A DNA stretch of 64,000 nt, from contig JAUPFV010000002.1 of assembly GCA_036936605.1 (NCBI GenBank), forward strand, positions 130,866,376 through 130,930,375. The letters are read 5' to 3'. A program made the position numbers and the translations under genes. Under the pieces are notes generated by a model that made no database searches, was not told the DNA's origin, and saw only the letters and a list, made by a program, of their open reading frames with translations. Within the stretch, counting starts at the first letter, position 1; the number at the start of each line of letters is the position of its first letter. The DNA is from Limnanthes douglasii subsp. nivea. Its lineage: Eukaryota > Streptophyta > Magnoliopsida > Brassicales > Limnanthaceae. Shown in pieces: positions 33,057 to 43,060 of this stretch.

Positions 33057-33996
33057 TCAGAGATTTCTTATACGACATTCCCCTAATAAATTGCACCCAT
33101 GACTCATAAACCTCAATCGTTGTGCTAACATTATATCAAGTGGTAATGTGAATTTGAGTAAAAATACTTTTAGATCAAACCTCCAATCTTTTTGCTCTTC
33201 CTTGGTAGCCACAAACACGTCTTCATAATATTTCACTACTCGAATTTCATCATTATAGATGAAATCTTTTGTAATAAAATCCAAGGATATTCTCGGAATA
33301 AGCAATGGTTTCCAAAGAAGCTGTAACAGTGTTTTCTCCTCAGTTAATATGTTCAATCTTCAAATTGTCAAACAAGACTACCAATACCCTTAGTTCTAGA
33401 AAATACTTCATAAGCTTATCTTTCTTAGCCTCAAATATTCCCAATATATGGCTCGCTACAAGCAATGAATCCATTTGCAAAAGAACATTTTTAGCTCCAA
33501 TTTTTTTGCAAGTCTGAATCCAACTAAAGTTGTCTTGTATTCTGCTCATTTGATGCTCTAAATCTGAACTGTATTGCTTGATATATAGTCTCCCCGGATT
33601 GAGCTATTAGCTGAACTCCTGCTCTTGATCCCAAAATACTGGATCCTCCATTAGTTCTAACTAACTATTTGTATGTTGTCATTAATGCATTTAACATGTT
33701 TCTCATCACCAAAGTGCTTCAGATGAAATTCAAAAATAAAATACGGTAAGGATTGGGCCTTGATAGTTGTTCGAGAAGTAAAGTTGATGTCATAATCTCC
33801 TAATTCACCAGACTAATTTGTCATTCTCGTGGAAACATATGGTTTTTAATACATTCTTCAATGAAAACAACGTTCTAACAATAATGGAATGAGCTTGGAA
33901 ATAAAGACGTATCTTTCGAGCAGCTATAACGAAAGCAAATCTAATATCTCTAGCTTCAAAATTTATTTTTTCTGAGGCAAGAAAACTTTTATTCAC
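33057..33996 (-). pseudogene. pol (RH-aRH): Tat-4 RNase H region
   Basis: Frame 33996-33805 has ASEKINFEARDIRFAFVIAA and RKIRLYFQAHSIIVRTLF (RNase H). Frame 33549-33340 has GAKNVLLQMDSLLVASHILG, the Asp-Ser region of the archaeal-type RNase H. Frame 33356-33057 is the linker to integrase (EEQKDWRFDLKVFLLKF, then MLAQRLRFMSHGCNLLG). Frameshifts separate the pieces. Confidence 0.82.
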
Positions 33997-34199
33997 ATAA
34001 TATACCGGTCATTGATATCCCTTTACTTCCCTTACCAAGACTACGATTACAACATAGTCCGACACAACGATATACAAGAACAATTGCTCACCTAAAAGCG
34101 GCTTAGATAAAACTTTCGGTGATAATAAATGTTCTTTAATTTTTTGAAAATACTACATCGCACTTTAGTGTTCATGAAAATTCCTTTGACTCTCAATAC

Positions 34200-35230
34200 T
34201 TGGAAAAATATAGCACATTTATATGAAGATCTATATATGAATCTATTTAGACCTATCAACCTTCTTGTCAAAAATTGAACTTCTTAAATAGACCGAGGTA
34301 AAGTGATTGTTATCAAAGCTTTCAACTGCTCTAGATAAGCTTCTGTCCCATTTTTGCTTCTTATGTATCCTAAGAAATTTATGGATCTAACTCTGAATGT
34401 ACATTTCTATGGGTTTAATTTTAAATGAATAGCTCTCAAATTCGATAAAGGTTTTTCTAAGTCATGTATATGTTCTTCATGGACATAAATTTTAACTAAC
34501 ATGTCATCCATGTACACTTCCATATTCCTCATAATTTGCGTGGCAAAGTCTTTGTTCACTAACCATTGATACGTAGATCCAGCATTCTTAAGACCAAAAT
34601 GTATAACTCAATAATAATGCAGTCTTCAATCATTAATAAATGTAGTACTCTCTTGATAATTCAGATTCATTTGGATATGTTTATATCTCATGAAAGCATC
34701 CATAAACGAAACAAGCTTTTTACCTAATGTTGAATCAACAAGTTGGTCTATCCTTGGGATAGAAAACCGATCCTTCGGACATACTCGATTCAGATCAGTA
34801 AAAATGACACACATCCTTCATTTTTTATTATTTTTCTTCACAAGCACAGGATTTACAGTCCATAATGGATAATGTGATTCTCGAATATGTCATACTTTGA
34901 TTTTCTTATGCCACTATTGCTTCAGACTTTTCTACCGAAAAAATCTTTTATTTTTTAATGATATGTCTAGTTTTTGGGTTAACTGCCAACCTATGATAAA
35001 TCAACTCGGAGGGAACCCCTACAACAGCTTCAGTTCTCCAAGAAAAAGTCTCTAAATTTTTGGACAAGTATCGTAATAGTAGATAATGTAATGATAGAGA
35101 TAACAACGTCTCTATATACAAACTATTTCTATTAGAAAAAAATATAAACTTCCAAAATCTTATCGGTAAGTAATAAACTTGGGGTATCCCTTGGATCATC
35201 CACCATGTACACATCCGAGAAAGACCCTCC
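34200..35230 (-). pseudogene. pol (RT): Tat-4 reverse transcriptase
   Basis: Frame 34814-34626 has MCVIFTDLNRVCPKDRFSIP (RT motif around the conserved DLN), RIDQLVDSTLGKKLVSFMDA (motif A, Asp intact) and YKHIQMNLN. Near 34.5 kb RNMEVYMDDMLVK keeps both catalytic Asp residues, unlike Tat-1 and Tat-5. Frame 35214-34948 is the region before the palm. Stops and frameshifts are present. Confidence 0.85.
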
Positions 35231-35670
35231 TAATTGCTATTATGTCATCTATTAATACTGAAACCTTTATTGGTGTGCAAATGTGTTGCATAACACTTTC
35301 TAGCCACTTGTTGAATATTTCGAACGACCACTACACGATCCAAAATCACATATATCAGGCATTGATGAACTGTAAAAGTTAGGACATGCATTTTGTATAG
35401 CCAAGATCTCCTCAAAATAGCATTTAAGCTCGTCGGACAATTAACTACCAAAACAACACGTAAACGGTTTTCTTAAATGGAGCAAGACCTAATAAAACCT
35501 CACCTTCAAATTCTCTAATAACCTGTGTTGTTACCCCAATGAATCCAATTTTTTGTTCGCTCGGATCAGAGAACTACAGGTGAATTACGTATCTTTTTGT
35601 ATGTTGGCATAAATAACACATTGGCCGAACTGCAAGTATCAATGAATCTGAAAACTTACTTGCTTTTATT
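35231..35670 (-). pseudogene. pol (PR): Tat-4 protease, N-terminally cut
   Basis: The minus strand starts VFRFIDTCSSANVLFMPTY, with Asp of the active site kept and Gly of DTG changed to Cys. It continues with a GFIGVTTQVIREFEGEVLLG segment in another frame. Frame 35451-35245 has LNAILRRSWLYKMHVLTF, corresponding to ILGRSWL in the others. The sequence above 35680 belongs to the LINE. Confidence 0.8.
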
Positions 35671-35734
35671 TTACCAAGAGATACTTGAGCTTAGCGAGGA
35701 GATATTGTTGTAGATTCGTAGTCTTTTCCTTCTA

Positions 35735-36142
35735 GATATGATAGATAATGGCACAGAAAACTACTCGCCAAATATGAGAAAGTTTACAGTTCCCCCAGCT
35801 ACAGGCAGCCTCAATCCAGTTAGCCTAATTATTTAGGGTAGAAGGGATGAACAGTTTCCTACAGACATTGTCCCAGATGGAGGAGGCATATGGGCAGGAG
35901 ATAATAATATGATCGAGGGTCTCTAGGGAAGAAAGACATAGGACACAGTCAGAGGGAGTGTCTAAGCCTCAACTAATGAGTTTGTTGCGCGTGGACAGTT
36001 TGTTCTGAACAGCCATCTAGGAGATAAAGGAGTGCCTCGAGATGGAGTACTTGTCCCAAATAAGTAGTCCACGCGGAACCTTCGCACCGGTAGGCCTGAT
36101 GGCAGATTAGGTGCTACTTATGGTGAAGAGGGGCTTGGATTT
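35735..36142 (-). pseudogene. ORF2: LINE-1 C-terminal zinc-binding domain
   Basis: The minus strand shows SFISWMAVQNKLSTRNKLIS, then CVLCLSSLETLDHIIISCPY and SSIWDNV: the C-x-x-C..H..C pattern of the domain found at the end of plant LINE RTs. It is separated from the rest of ORF2 by hAT-2; the protein resumes at 37485. Confidence 0.85.
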
Positions 36143-36210
36143 GTTGGGGGCAGGGGCGGATTTAGGGGGGAGATAGGTATGCCCGGGACAACCTTAAATT
36201 AGAAAAATAA

Positions 36211-36272
36211 GTTTAGTATAGTGGTTAACTTCTCAAGTAGTATACTTGAGGTCTTGGGTTCAACACCTAGTG
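36211..36272 (+). other. tRNA-like module near the hAT-2 left end
   Basis: TATAGTGGTTAACTT (D-arm-like), CTCAAG-TAGTATA-CTTGAG (a perfect 6-bp anticodon-type stem with a 7-nt loop, 36232-36250), GTC, then TTGGGTTCAACACCTAG (T-arm-like with TTCAACA loop). No acceptor stem pairs, so it is not a working tRNA gene. A related module sits at a similar distance from the hAT-1 right end. Confidence 0.5.
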
Positions 36273-37119
36273 AATAAAAGCTTAACTTCTTTAAATTATT
36301 TTATTTCACTTCTTTATATTCTTTTACTTTCTATTTTTCTTTAAATTCTTTTATTTCACTTTTTTATTTCACTTCTTCTTTATATTCTTTTACTTTTTAT
36401 TTTTACTATATTTTCCAACTTCTCTCAAATAAAAGCTTCACTTCTTTAAATTCTTTTATTTCACTTCTTTACATTCTTTTACTTTCTATTTTACTCTATT
36501 TCCCCTAATTGTACTTGTCTCCTTCCCAACTTCTCTTAAATAAAAGCAACATAAAACTATAGAAATAAAATATTAAGTTGATTCAGTTAATGAATTTTCC
36601 ATTGGAGTTTACTTCGATTTACAAAGAAGTAAAATTTGATATTGGGTTTTACTTCAACTTTGATTCAACAAATCATTGAAAAAGTGGGAATTTTCAAACT
36701 TACTTCAACTTTGATTCAACAAATAATTGAAAAAATTGGGGATTTTCAAACCCTAGTTTTCCTTTCTATAATAAAATTATATGATATGCATGGTTGTTAA
36801 TCATTCATTCCAAATTGATTGCATATTTCATTGCAGGTTAATGATTAATGAACACGAAGATTTGCAGATGGTTGATGTAATATCTTGTCCACCTACTAAA
36901 TTGTAAGATTTTTCCTTAGTTGAAGATTACTTCGATTTTCATTCAACAAAGCAATAAAATTTTCCATTTGGTTTTACTTCAATTTTGATTCAACAAATCA
37001 CCAAAAAATTGGGAATTTTCAAACCCTAGTTTTCCTTTCTATAAGAAAAATATCTCGGATTTATGTACGACTTTCATTTATAAAAAAACATTAGATATTT
37101 GGATTTGTGTACAGACTTT

Positions 37120-37350
37120 TGAAGCGAGTTTTGTCCTTACCGGTTTCTACCGCAAGTTTTGAGCGAGTATTTTCTCGTATGAAATTGGTGAAGAATGAGT
37201 TGAGAAATAGAATTGTCAATTCACGATTCACGACTTAATGATTGTTCACTGACATTTGTGGAGAAAGAAGTGTTTTCTACGGTTGATGATCTAGATATTA
37301 TCCAACGCTTTCAAAGCATGAGTAAGAGAAGAATGCATTTACTTTTGGAC
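37120..37350 (+). pseudogene. hAT transposase C-terminal dimerisation domain
   Basis: Plus strand: LSLPVSTASFERVFSRMKLV then KNELRNR. This is the start of the hAT family C-terminal dimerisation domain (S-V-E-R-x-F-S, L-R-N-x-M). The usual continuation is out of frame: SRFTT then stops, and a later stretch (VDDLDIIQRFQSMSKRR-like) in another frame. The catalytic RNase H fold upstream is missing. It tells the superfamily beyond doubt. Confidence 0.85.
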
Positions 37351-37484
37351 TAGAATATATTTTCATTTTGAATTGTACATATTTTTATTATGCAATACTC
37401 GAATATTTATATTTTAATGAAATTTTCCATAACATCTTTCGGCATACCTTAAATTTTATTCCTGGATCCGCCACCGGTTGGGGG

Positions 37485-39900
37485 TCCAAAGAAAGATGTC
37501 TTCAGAGTTGTTGGAAGGAGGAAGATTCAAAGGCCAGTTCTGATTTTAGTTAAGTGGGAGAGAAAATGTCTGTTTGAACTCTAGTATTGGAGGGCCAATA
37601 CCATGAGCCGTTAGAGATTAGGTCGGAAACCCGGGTGATGTTTATGAGGCGGGCGATGTTTGTGATACCATTGCCAAAGCATTTGATAATAGATGATGGG
37701 AATAGTCAAGGGTCATGCCAGATTGAGGTGTTTGCTCTATTTCTTGTTCTGACAGAGTAAATATCGACTGCTTGGGAACTAAGCTTCAGGATTTTTTTGC
37801 CAACCCCAGCTAGCGTTGGGAGGGATGAGAATGGTCTGGAAGTTTTTGTTTTTTATTTTTTCCATGATTGTCCACCGGGTCCATATTGAGTTTTGATTTT
37901 TTTTAATATGGACCAAAAGAATTTTAGAGCGGTCGCTTGGTTCCAAATTTTTAGGTTTGGGATCCTAAGGCCGCTCTCCTCTTTGGGCAAGGTGAGCTTA
38001 TCCCAAGCTACCTTAGCTCCCGCGATCTTCATTTCAGATCCAGACCAGAGGAATTTTCTAAGGAGCTGCGAAAGTTCCTTTAGGACCCTGACCGGAAGAA
38101 TGAAGATGGAAGACCAATAGAATTGGCTAGCAAAAAGTACTGATTGTATTAGTTGATGGCGGCCTGCGTAGTCCAGGAGCTAATGCGACTAGTGATCTTT
38201 GAGAAGAGGGGGCGACAGTCATTGTAGGTGAGCCTGGAGGTGATGAGCGGAATCCCTAAGTATCGAACCGGAAGGGTGTCCTCGCTGAAACCCAAGCTGC
38301 TGAGGATTGCGCTTTTCGAGGCTAAAGAGGTTCGCGAAAGGAAAATTTGACTTTTTATTGGGTTGAGGTCGAGGCCGGAAAGCATGGCGAACTCCTTAAG
38401 CCCTTCCTGGATGAGCGAGGCAGAGATGGCATTGGCCCAATAAAAGATCATGAGGTCATCCGCAAAGCATAGATTGATGATCTTCAGAGAGTGACATTTC
38501 CAGTGAAATCTAAGCCGCGGTTCTGGCTCTTTTCCAAGAGGATATAAGATAGTACCTACATGATAATGACAAAGATGTATGGGGAGAGGGGGTCTCCTTG
38601 CCTAAGACCTCTCTCCCCCAAGAAAAAGCTAGAAGGGCTTCCATTAATACAAACAACATATGAAAGGGTGGTGATGTAATGGATAATCCAGCCTATCATT
38701 TCAATGGGAAAATCCATCACGTAAAGAGCGTCAAGGACGAGCTCCCAGCGGGCGTTATCAAAAGCTTTCATGAGGTCAATCTTAAGGGCGCAACGGGACC
38801 TTTCTGGTTAGTATGGTAACCATGCATAAGGTCCTGGGTTTGGAGAATATTATTCGTGATGGAGCGTCCCAACACAAAAGCAGACAGAGAGGGGTCGATG
38901 AGGTAAGCAATGGTGGGTTTGATTCTGTTAGCTAGGATTTTCGAAATAATATTATAAATAACATTACAACAAGAGATGGGTCTGTAGTCGGAAGGATAAA
39001 AAGGGTTATCTGTTTTAGGGATAAGGGCGATGAGGGTTTTGTTTTAATCCGGGTCCAATTTACCTTGAAGGAAAAAATGCTTTATGGCAGCACATATGTT
39101 CGGGCCAACAATTGACCAGCAAGATTTAAAAAAACCCCGCACTAAAACCGACCGGCCCAGGGCCTTTGTCGCTATCAATGTCAAAGAGAGCTGTCTTGAT
39201 TTTGTCATCCAAAATGGGTTTAGTCATATTAACTTTATCGGTCGGGGAGTCAGATTTATTAAGAAGGGTTTTAAACCTATCAAGGCCCGGGTATCCATTC
39301 ATGATAGGGGAGCCAAAACGGCTTTTAAAGTGGGAGAGGTAGGTGGCCATGATAAGTCTCGGGTCAGAACTGACCCTTACATCAAGGATGGTGACCGATA
39401 AGATTTTGTTGCGAGCTCTACGAGCTTTAATGCTGTTGTGGAAGAACTTAGAGTTTTTGTCCCCCCAACTTAAGTCAGGTCTCTCTAGATTTCCACTCGA
39501 GGAAATATTCCTCCACACGACTATATAGGATATAGTTATTGGCCGATTCCCTCTCAATCCTCAATAGGGAGGGGTCTAACGGGTTTGAAGCCAAGGTTAG
39601 CTGGGCATGCGCTAGAGAGGTTTGGGCATTTTCCACTCTAAGACTTATATCACTAAACTCTCTCCTATTAAGACAGTCGAAGGAGGGGTCAAGCCGGTCC
39701 AGTGTAACGCTAACAGTCTGCATAGGGCTTTTGTGACACGGGCTAGACCAGCTATTGGAAACTATGTCTAAGAAGCTGGGGTGATAGCTCCACATATTGA
39801 AGTACTTGAAGGGCTTGGGTTTAGGGAGGTGGGGGTGATGAGTGGAGGATAATCGGGGTGTGGTCTGAGGTACGAGAAGGGTCAAGGTGGGCAAAAAAGT
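37485..39900 (-). pseudogene. ORF2: LINE-1 reverse transcriptase (ORF2)
   Basis: Frames in order: 39894-39475 (KPFKYFNMWSYHPSFLDIVS, the linker after endonuclease); 39557-39126 (WGDKNSKFFHNSIKARRARN, DIDSDKGPGPVGFSAGFF); 38771-38556 (KAFDNARWELVLDAL, RGLRQGDPLSPYIFVIIM); INLCFADDLMIF at about 38.45 kb, with the catalytic FADD intact; and 38451-38149 (LSGLDLNPIKSQIFLS, LPVRYLGIPLITSRLTYND). The C-terminal thumb region runs on to 37.5 kb. In-frame stops and frameshifts make it a pseudogene. Family: plant L1-type RT. Confidence 0.88.
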
Positions 39901-42219
39901 TTTGGAAAGTTACTGCATTCTTTGGTTATAGTTGCACTGCAGAGCTGTCATCTCCATCCGGCTCCCTTTCATAGTGGATCTTCCTTTTTAATAATTTATT
40001 GCTAACAATTGTTTATATAAGCTATGGCTACAATTGTTTATATTTTAGTGAACAAATATAAATGAAATTTCACTAGTTTATTTAATTATAAAAACTTATT
40101 TTAAACAATTAAAATTATATATAAATACATAAATAATATTTTATTTGTTATATTTACCCTAAGTTGAAGAGATATCTATATTCTGAATGTAGAGAATAAT
40201 GGTTGATTATATTAAAATATATAAAACATATTTTTTTCTATAAAATATTTTTTTAATCAAAATTGGATGAATAAATATTTAATACAAATTTTTCATGATA
40301 TCAAAAAGAGACAAAAGGAGGATCTTCTTCTGTGAAATCAGTTTCACGTGGAGGTAAAGCAAGATCTCTTTTGTTTTTTACAACAAGTTGGAAGAGAAAA
40401 GTATGATAGAGACGAGGAAGAGGCAAATGAGGATATTTATCTAAGAAATCAGTTTGAAGTAGAGGTAAAGCAAGATCTCTTTTTATTTTTTTATTTTATC
40501 TATCAAAATTTATAATTTTTTTATTTTATTCTATTTTAATAGTTATTTGCTTTTTCATTTTTTTAAATTTCACTTTCATTGATATTTTTAAAGTTAAAGT
40601 TAAAATGACATAATAATATCAATTATAACGTCAATCTAATAAGATTTTAAAAATAGATTTAAAGCAAACTCACGTCTATAATTTTTTTCACATGTGTATT
40701 AGTTCGTTTTTTTAAGAAGGCTATTGTCTATTTTCCAGTAAGATGTACTTTAAATCTCATTTTCTCAAAATTAAAAGGTTATGACCATAATAGCAAAATT
40801 CTCTTGTAAACTGTTTTCTTACTCTACAATGTCGCATTATAACTATTGAGGGGACTATCTGGATTGGGTTCTCCTGATAGACTTTAAATCCACAAAAATA
40901 TTTGTCCCAAATAATATAGAGACTCAACATTTGGGTGGAAGCATATAGTCTCACATTTATATTAAATTGAGTCTCGTAGATGTTTTCCAATTAATTTTTA
41001 GATTAATTTTAAAGTAATCATATGAATCTAATTAAATTTTAATTAAAATTTTAATTTAATTTTGATCTAATCATAATATATATAATATTAACCCTAAGCA
41101 ACTTAACTTCCAATTTGGTTTTCTTTGTGAACCATAATCATAGTTCTGTTTTGTATTTGCTTATTAAAACTGAACGACAATTGTTTATAAATGTTGTCTT
41201 TTGATTATAGAAACTTCTTCTAAGGAAATAAAATTTTATATAAATATATAAAACAAGTTTTTTTATTATACTTACCACAAAATCAAAAGATATATATTAT
41301 GACTGCATAGAATAGTGGATGACTATATTAAAATATATAAAACCTATTTGTTTTATAAAACAATATTTTTATCAAAATTGGATGAGCTCTATGATATAAG
41401 GAAGAGGCAAAGCAGATCTTCTTCTATGAGGACAGTTTCAGGTGATTAGAGGGGAGGCAAAGTAAGATATCTTTATAAGGGATGAAATGACTAAAAAAGA
41501 AAAAAAATTTAAAAAAAATTGGAAGAGAAAAGCACAATTAAGATTAAGAAAAATGAAATACCTTAAGATGTTTCTAAGACATCTTAGAAGCATATTTATG
41601 TTAAAATATTTTATAGATAGATAATCAATATTTTGTCAATGTGCATTATATTGTCGATTAAAAAATAAAACTTTAAATCAATAGAAAATAATACATTTTG
41701 TTATGAGAGTTATAGTTGAAAGTAGAAAATATTATAGATATAGATTTGATAGAATTATTGTGTAATATTGTTTTTCTGTTTTGGAATGCTCATATACCCA
41801 TCTGTTAAGTCAAAATTTAACCTGCCTCATCAAATATACCACACACTTAAAAATTTTGAGCCAGGCTAAACTGCAGGAGGCGAAAAACTTGTAAGAATTA
41901 ACTATTTTGTCAACAAAGTTTCTCTAATTTGCAAACCTTTTGAATGCAATAATGGATCACTTCTTTAGTTATAGATTTCAATTCATTGTTTTCATACCCA
42001 AAAATATATCTGTTACAAGACACGAAACAATTATTCTCGCTCAAACAAAGCTCGGTATATAATAAAATTCAAACGAGGTACATATATTGCATCATGACAG
42101 AAAAATGAGACGCATTCATACATGACACTTTTTGCAAGAATCTGGAAAGCTGAAAGATATATATGTATATGCATTTTAGTTGATCTTTCTTTTTAAGAAT
42201 TTATTGCTAACAATTATTT

Positions 42220-42566
42220 GGCTAAAAAGCACCGTTAGTCCTCCATGTTTACCACTTGTATCAATATAGTCCATTTCGTTCACTTCTGCATAAAACTCAT
42301 CCCTTTCGTTTTAAACATTTGCACGATTAGTCCCTCCACATATTTTGGGGACCAAAAGTGATACAAAACATGAGATTTGGGGACCAAAATTGATACAAAA
42401 CTTAAAATTTAAGTGTCACGTGTCAGTTTTTAAATGGTTTATATGAGCATGAGGACTATATTTGCAAATTTTTAAAACAAAGGGGATGAGTTTTATGCAG
42501 AAGTGAACGAAATGGACTATATTGATACAAGTGGTAAACATGGGGGACTAACAGTGTTTTTTACCC
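42220..42566. mobile_element. Mutator-type MITE
   Basis: 347 bp with long terminal inverted repeats of about 85 bp: left GGCTAAAAAGCACCGTTAGT, right (reverse complement) GGGTAAAAAACACTGTTAGT. Flanked by an exact 9-bp duplication CAATTATTT (42211-42219 and 42567-42575). The 9-bp duplication and long TIRs fit a non-autonomous Mutator-like element. It sits in repeat copy 2 only. Confidence 0.9.
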
Positions 42567-42856
42567 CAATTATTTATATAAGTTATGGCTACAATTGTTT
42601 ATATTTCGGTAAACAAATATATATATATATATATATGAAATTTCACTAGTTTATTTAATTATAAAAACTTATTTTAAACAATTAAAATTATATATAAATA
42701 TATAAATATTATTTTCTTTGTTATATTTACCATAAGTTGAAGAGATATATAGAATAGTGGATGACTATATTAAAATATATAAAACATATTTTTTCTATAA
42801 AATATTTTTTAATCAAAATTGGATGAATAAATATTTATTGCAAAATTTTCATGATA

Positions 42857-43060
42857 TCAAGAAGAGACAAAAGGAGGATCTTCTTCTGTGAAATCAGTTT
42901 CACGTGGAGGTAAAACAAGATCTGTTTTGCTTTTGACAACAAGTTGGAAGAGAAAAGCATGATAGAGATGAGGAAGAGGCGAGGATATGTTTTCTAAGAA
43001 AACAGTTTGAAGTGGAGGTAAAGCAAGATCTTTTTTTATTTTTTTTATCTTATCTATCAA
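42857..43060 (-). pseudogene. Repeated short coding-like segment in the tandem unit
   Basis: A 67-codon minus-strand frame in repeat copy 2. It holds two related blocks: DLALPPLQTVFLENI..LYHAFLFQL and DLVLPPRETDFTEEDPPFVS. Copy 1 has the same at about 40300-40470 (KRDLALPPRETDFTEEDPPF); copy 3 (44.86-45.03 kb) is frameshifted. Conservation of protein-like sequence over two copies suggests descent from a coding exon, but I do not recognise the protein. Confidence 0.35.

Larger units (their letters stand above)
31900..35680 (-). mobile_element. Tat-4: pol half of a minus-strand Tat retrotransposon
   Basis: On the minus strand, protease (from about 35.66 kb), RT, RNase H, archaeal-type RNase H and integrase (to about 32.1 kb) follow in order, with the post-pol motif at 31936-31966. 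It begins abruptly at the protease active site next to the LINE, and has no gag or LTR. It has many stops and a deletion in integrase. It may be the other half of Tat-3 (see findings). Confidence 0.85.
36151..37476 (+). mobile_element. hAT-2: deletion derivative of a hAT transposon in LINE-1
   Basis: 1326 bp flanked by an exact 8-bp duplication GTTGGGGG (36143-36150 and 37477-37484). Terminal repeats: left CAGGGGCGGATTTAGG, right (reverse complement) CGGTGGCGGATCCAGG. It has a tRNA-like module near the left end and a recognisable hAT transposase C-terminal exon at 37.1-37.35 kb. The N-terminal transposase regions are not recognisable, so it is internally deleted. Confidence 0.9.
35690..39950 (-). 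mobile_element. LINE-1: 5'-truncated plant L1-type LINE
   Basis: Minus-strand non-LTR retrotransposon ORF2 from the region just after the endonuclease (39.9 kb) through RT to a C-terminal zinc-binding reverse transcriptase domain (about 35.75 kb). ORF1 and nearly all of the endonuclease are absent, as expected for 5' truncation. hAT-2 (36151-37476) splits the C-terminal part. The 3' boundary with Tat-4 protease is within about 20 bp of 35680. No clean poly-A or target duplication is seen. Confidence 0.85.

Noticed and set aside
36211..36272. A functional tRNA gene
   Set aside because: Arms resemble tRNA but no acceptor stem pairs, and the anticodon loop lacks the usual U33.
38084..39736. Plus-strand frames 39084-39401, 39343-39528 and 39539-39736 as genes
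   Set aside because: They are shadows of the minus-strand LINE reverse transcriptase.
39950..40010. Continuation of Tat-4 gag on the far side of the LINE
   Set aside because: Sequence beyond 39.95 kb is the tandem array; no gag motif is present, so a simple LINE insertion into one intact element is not supported.
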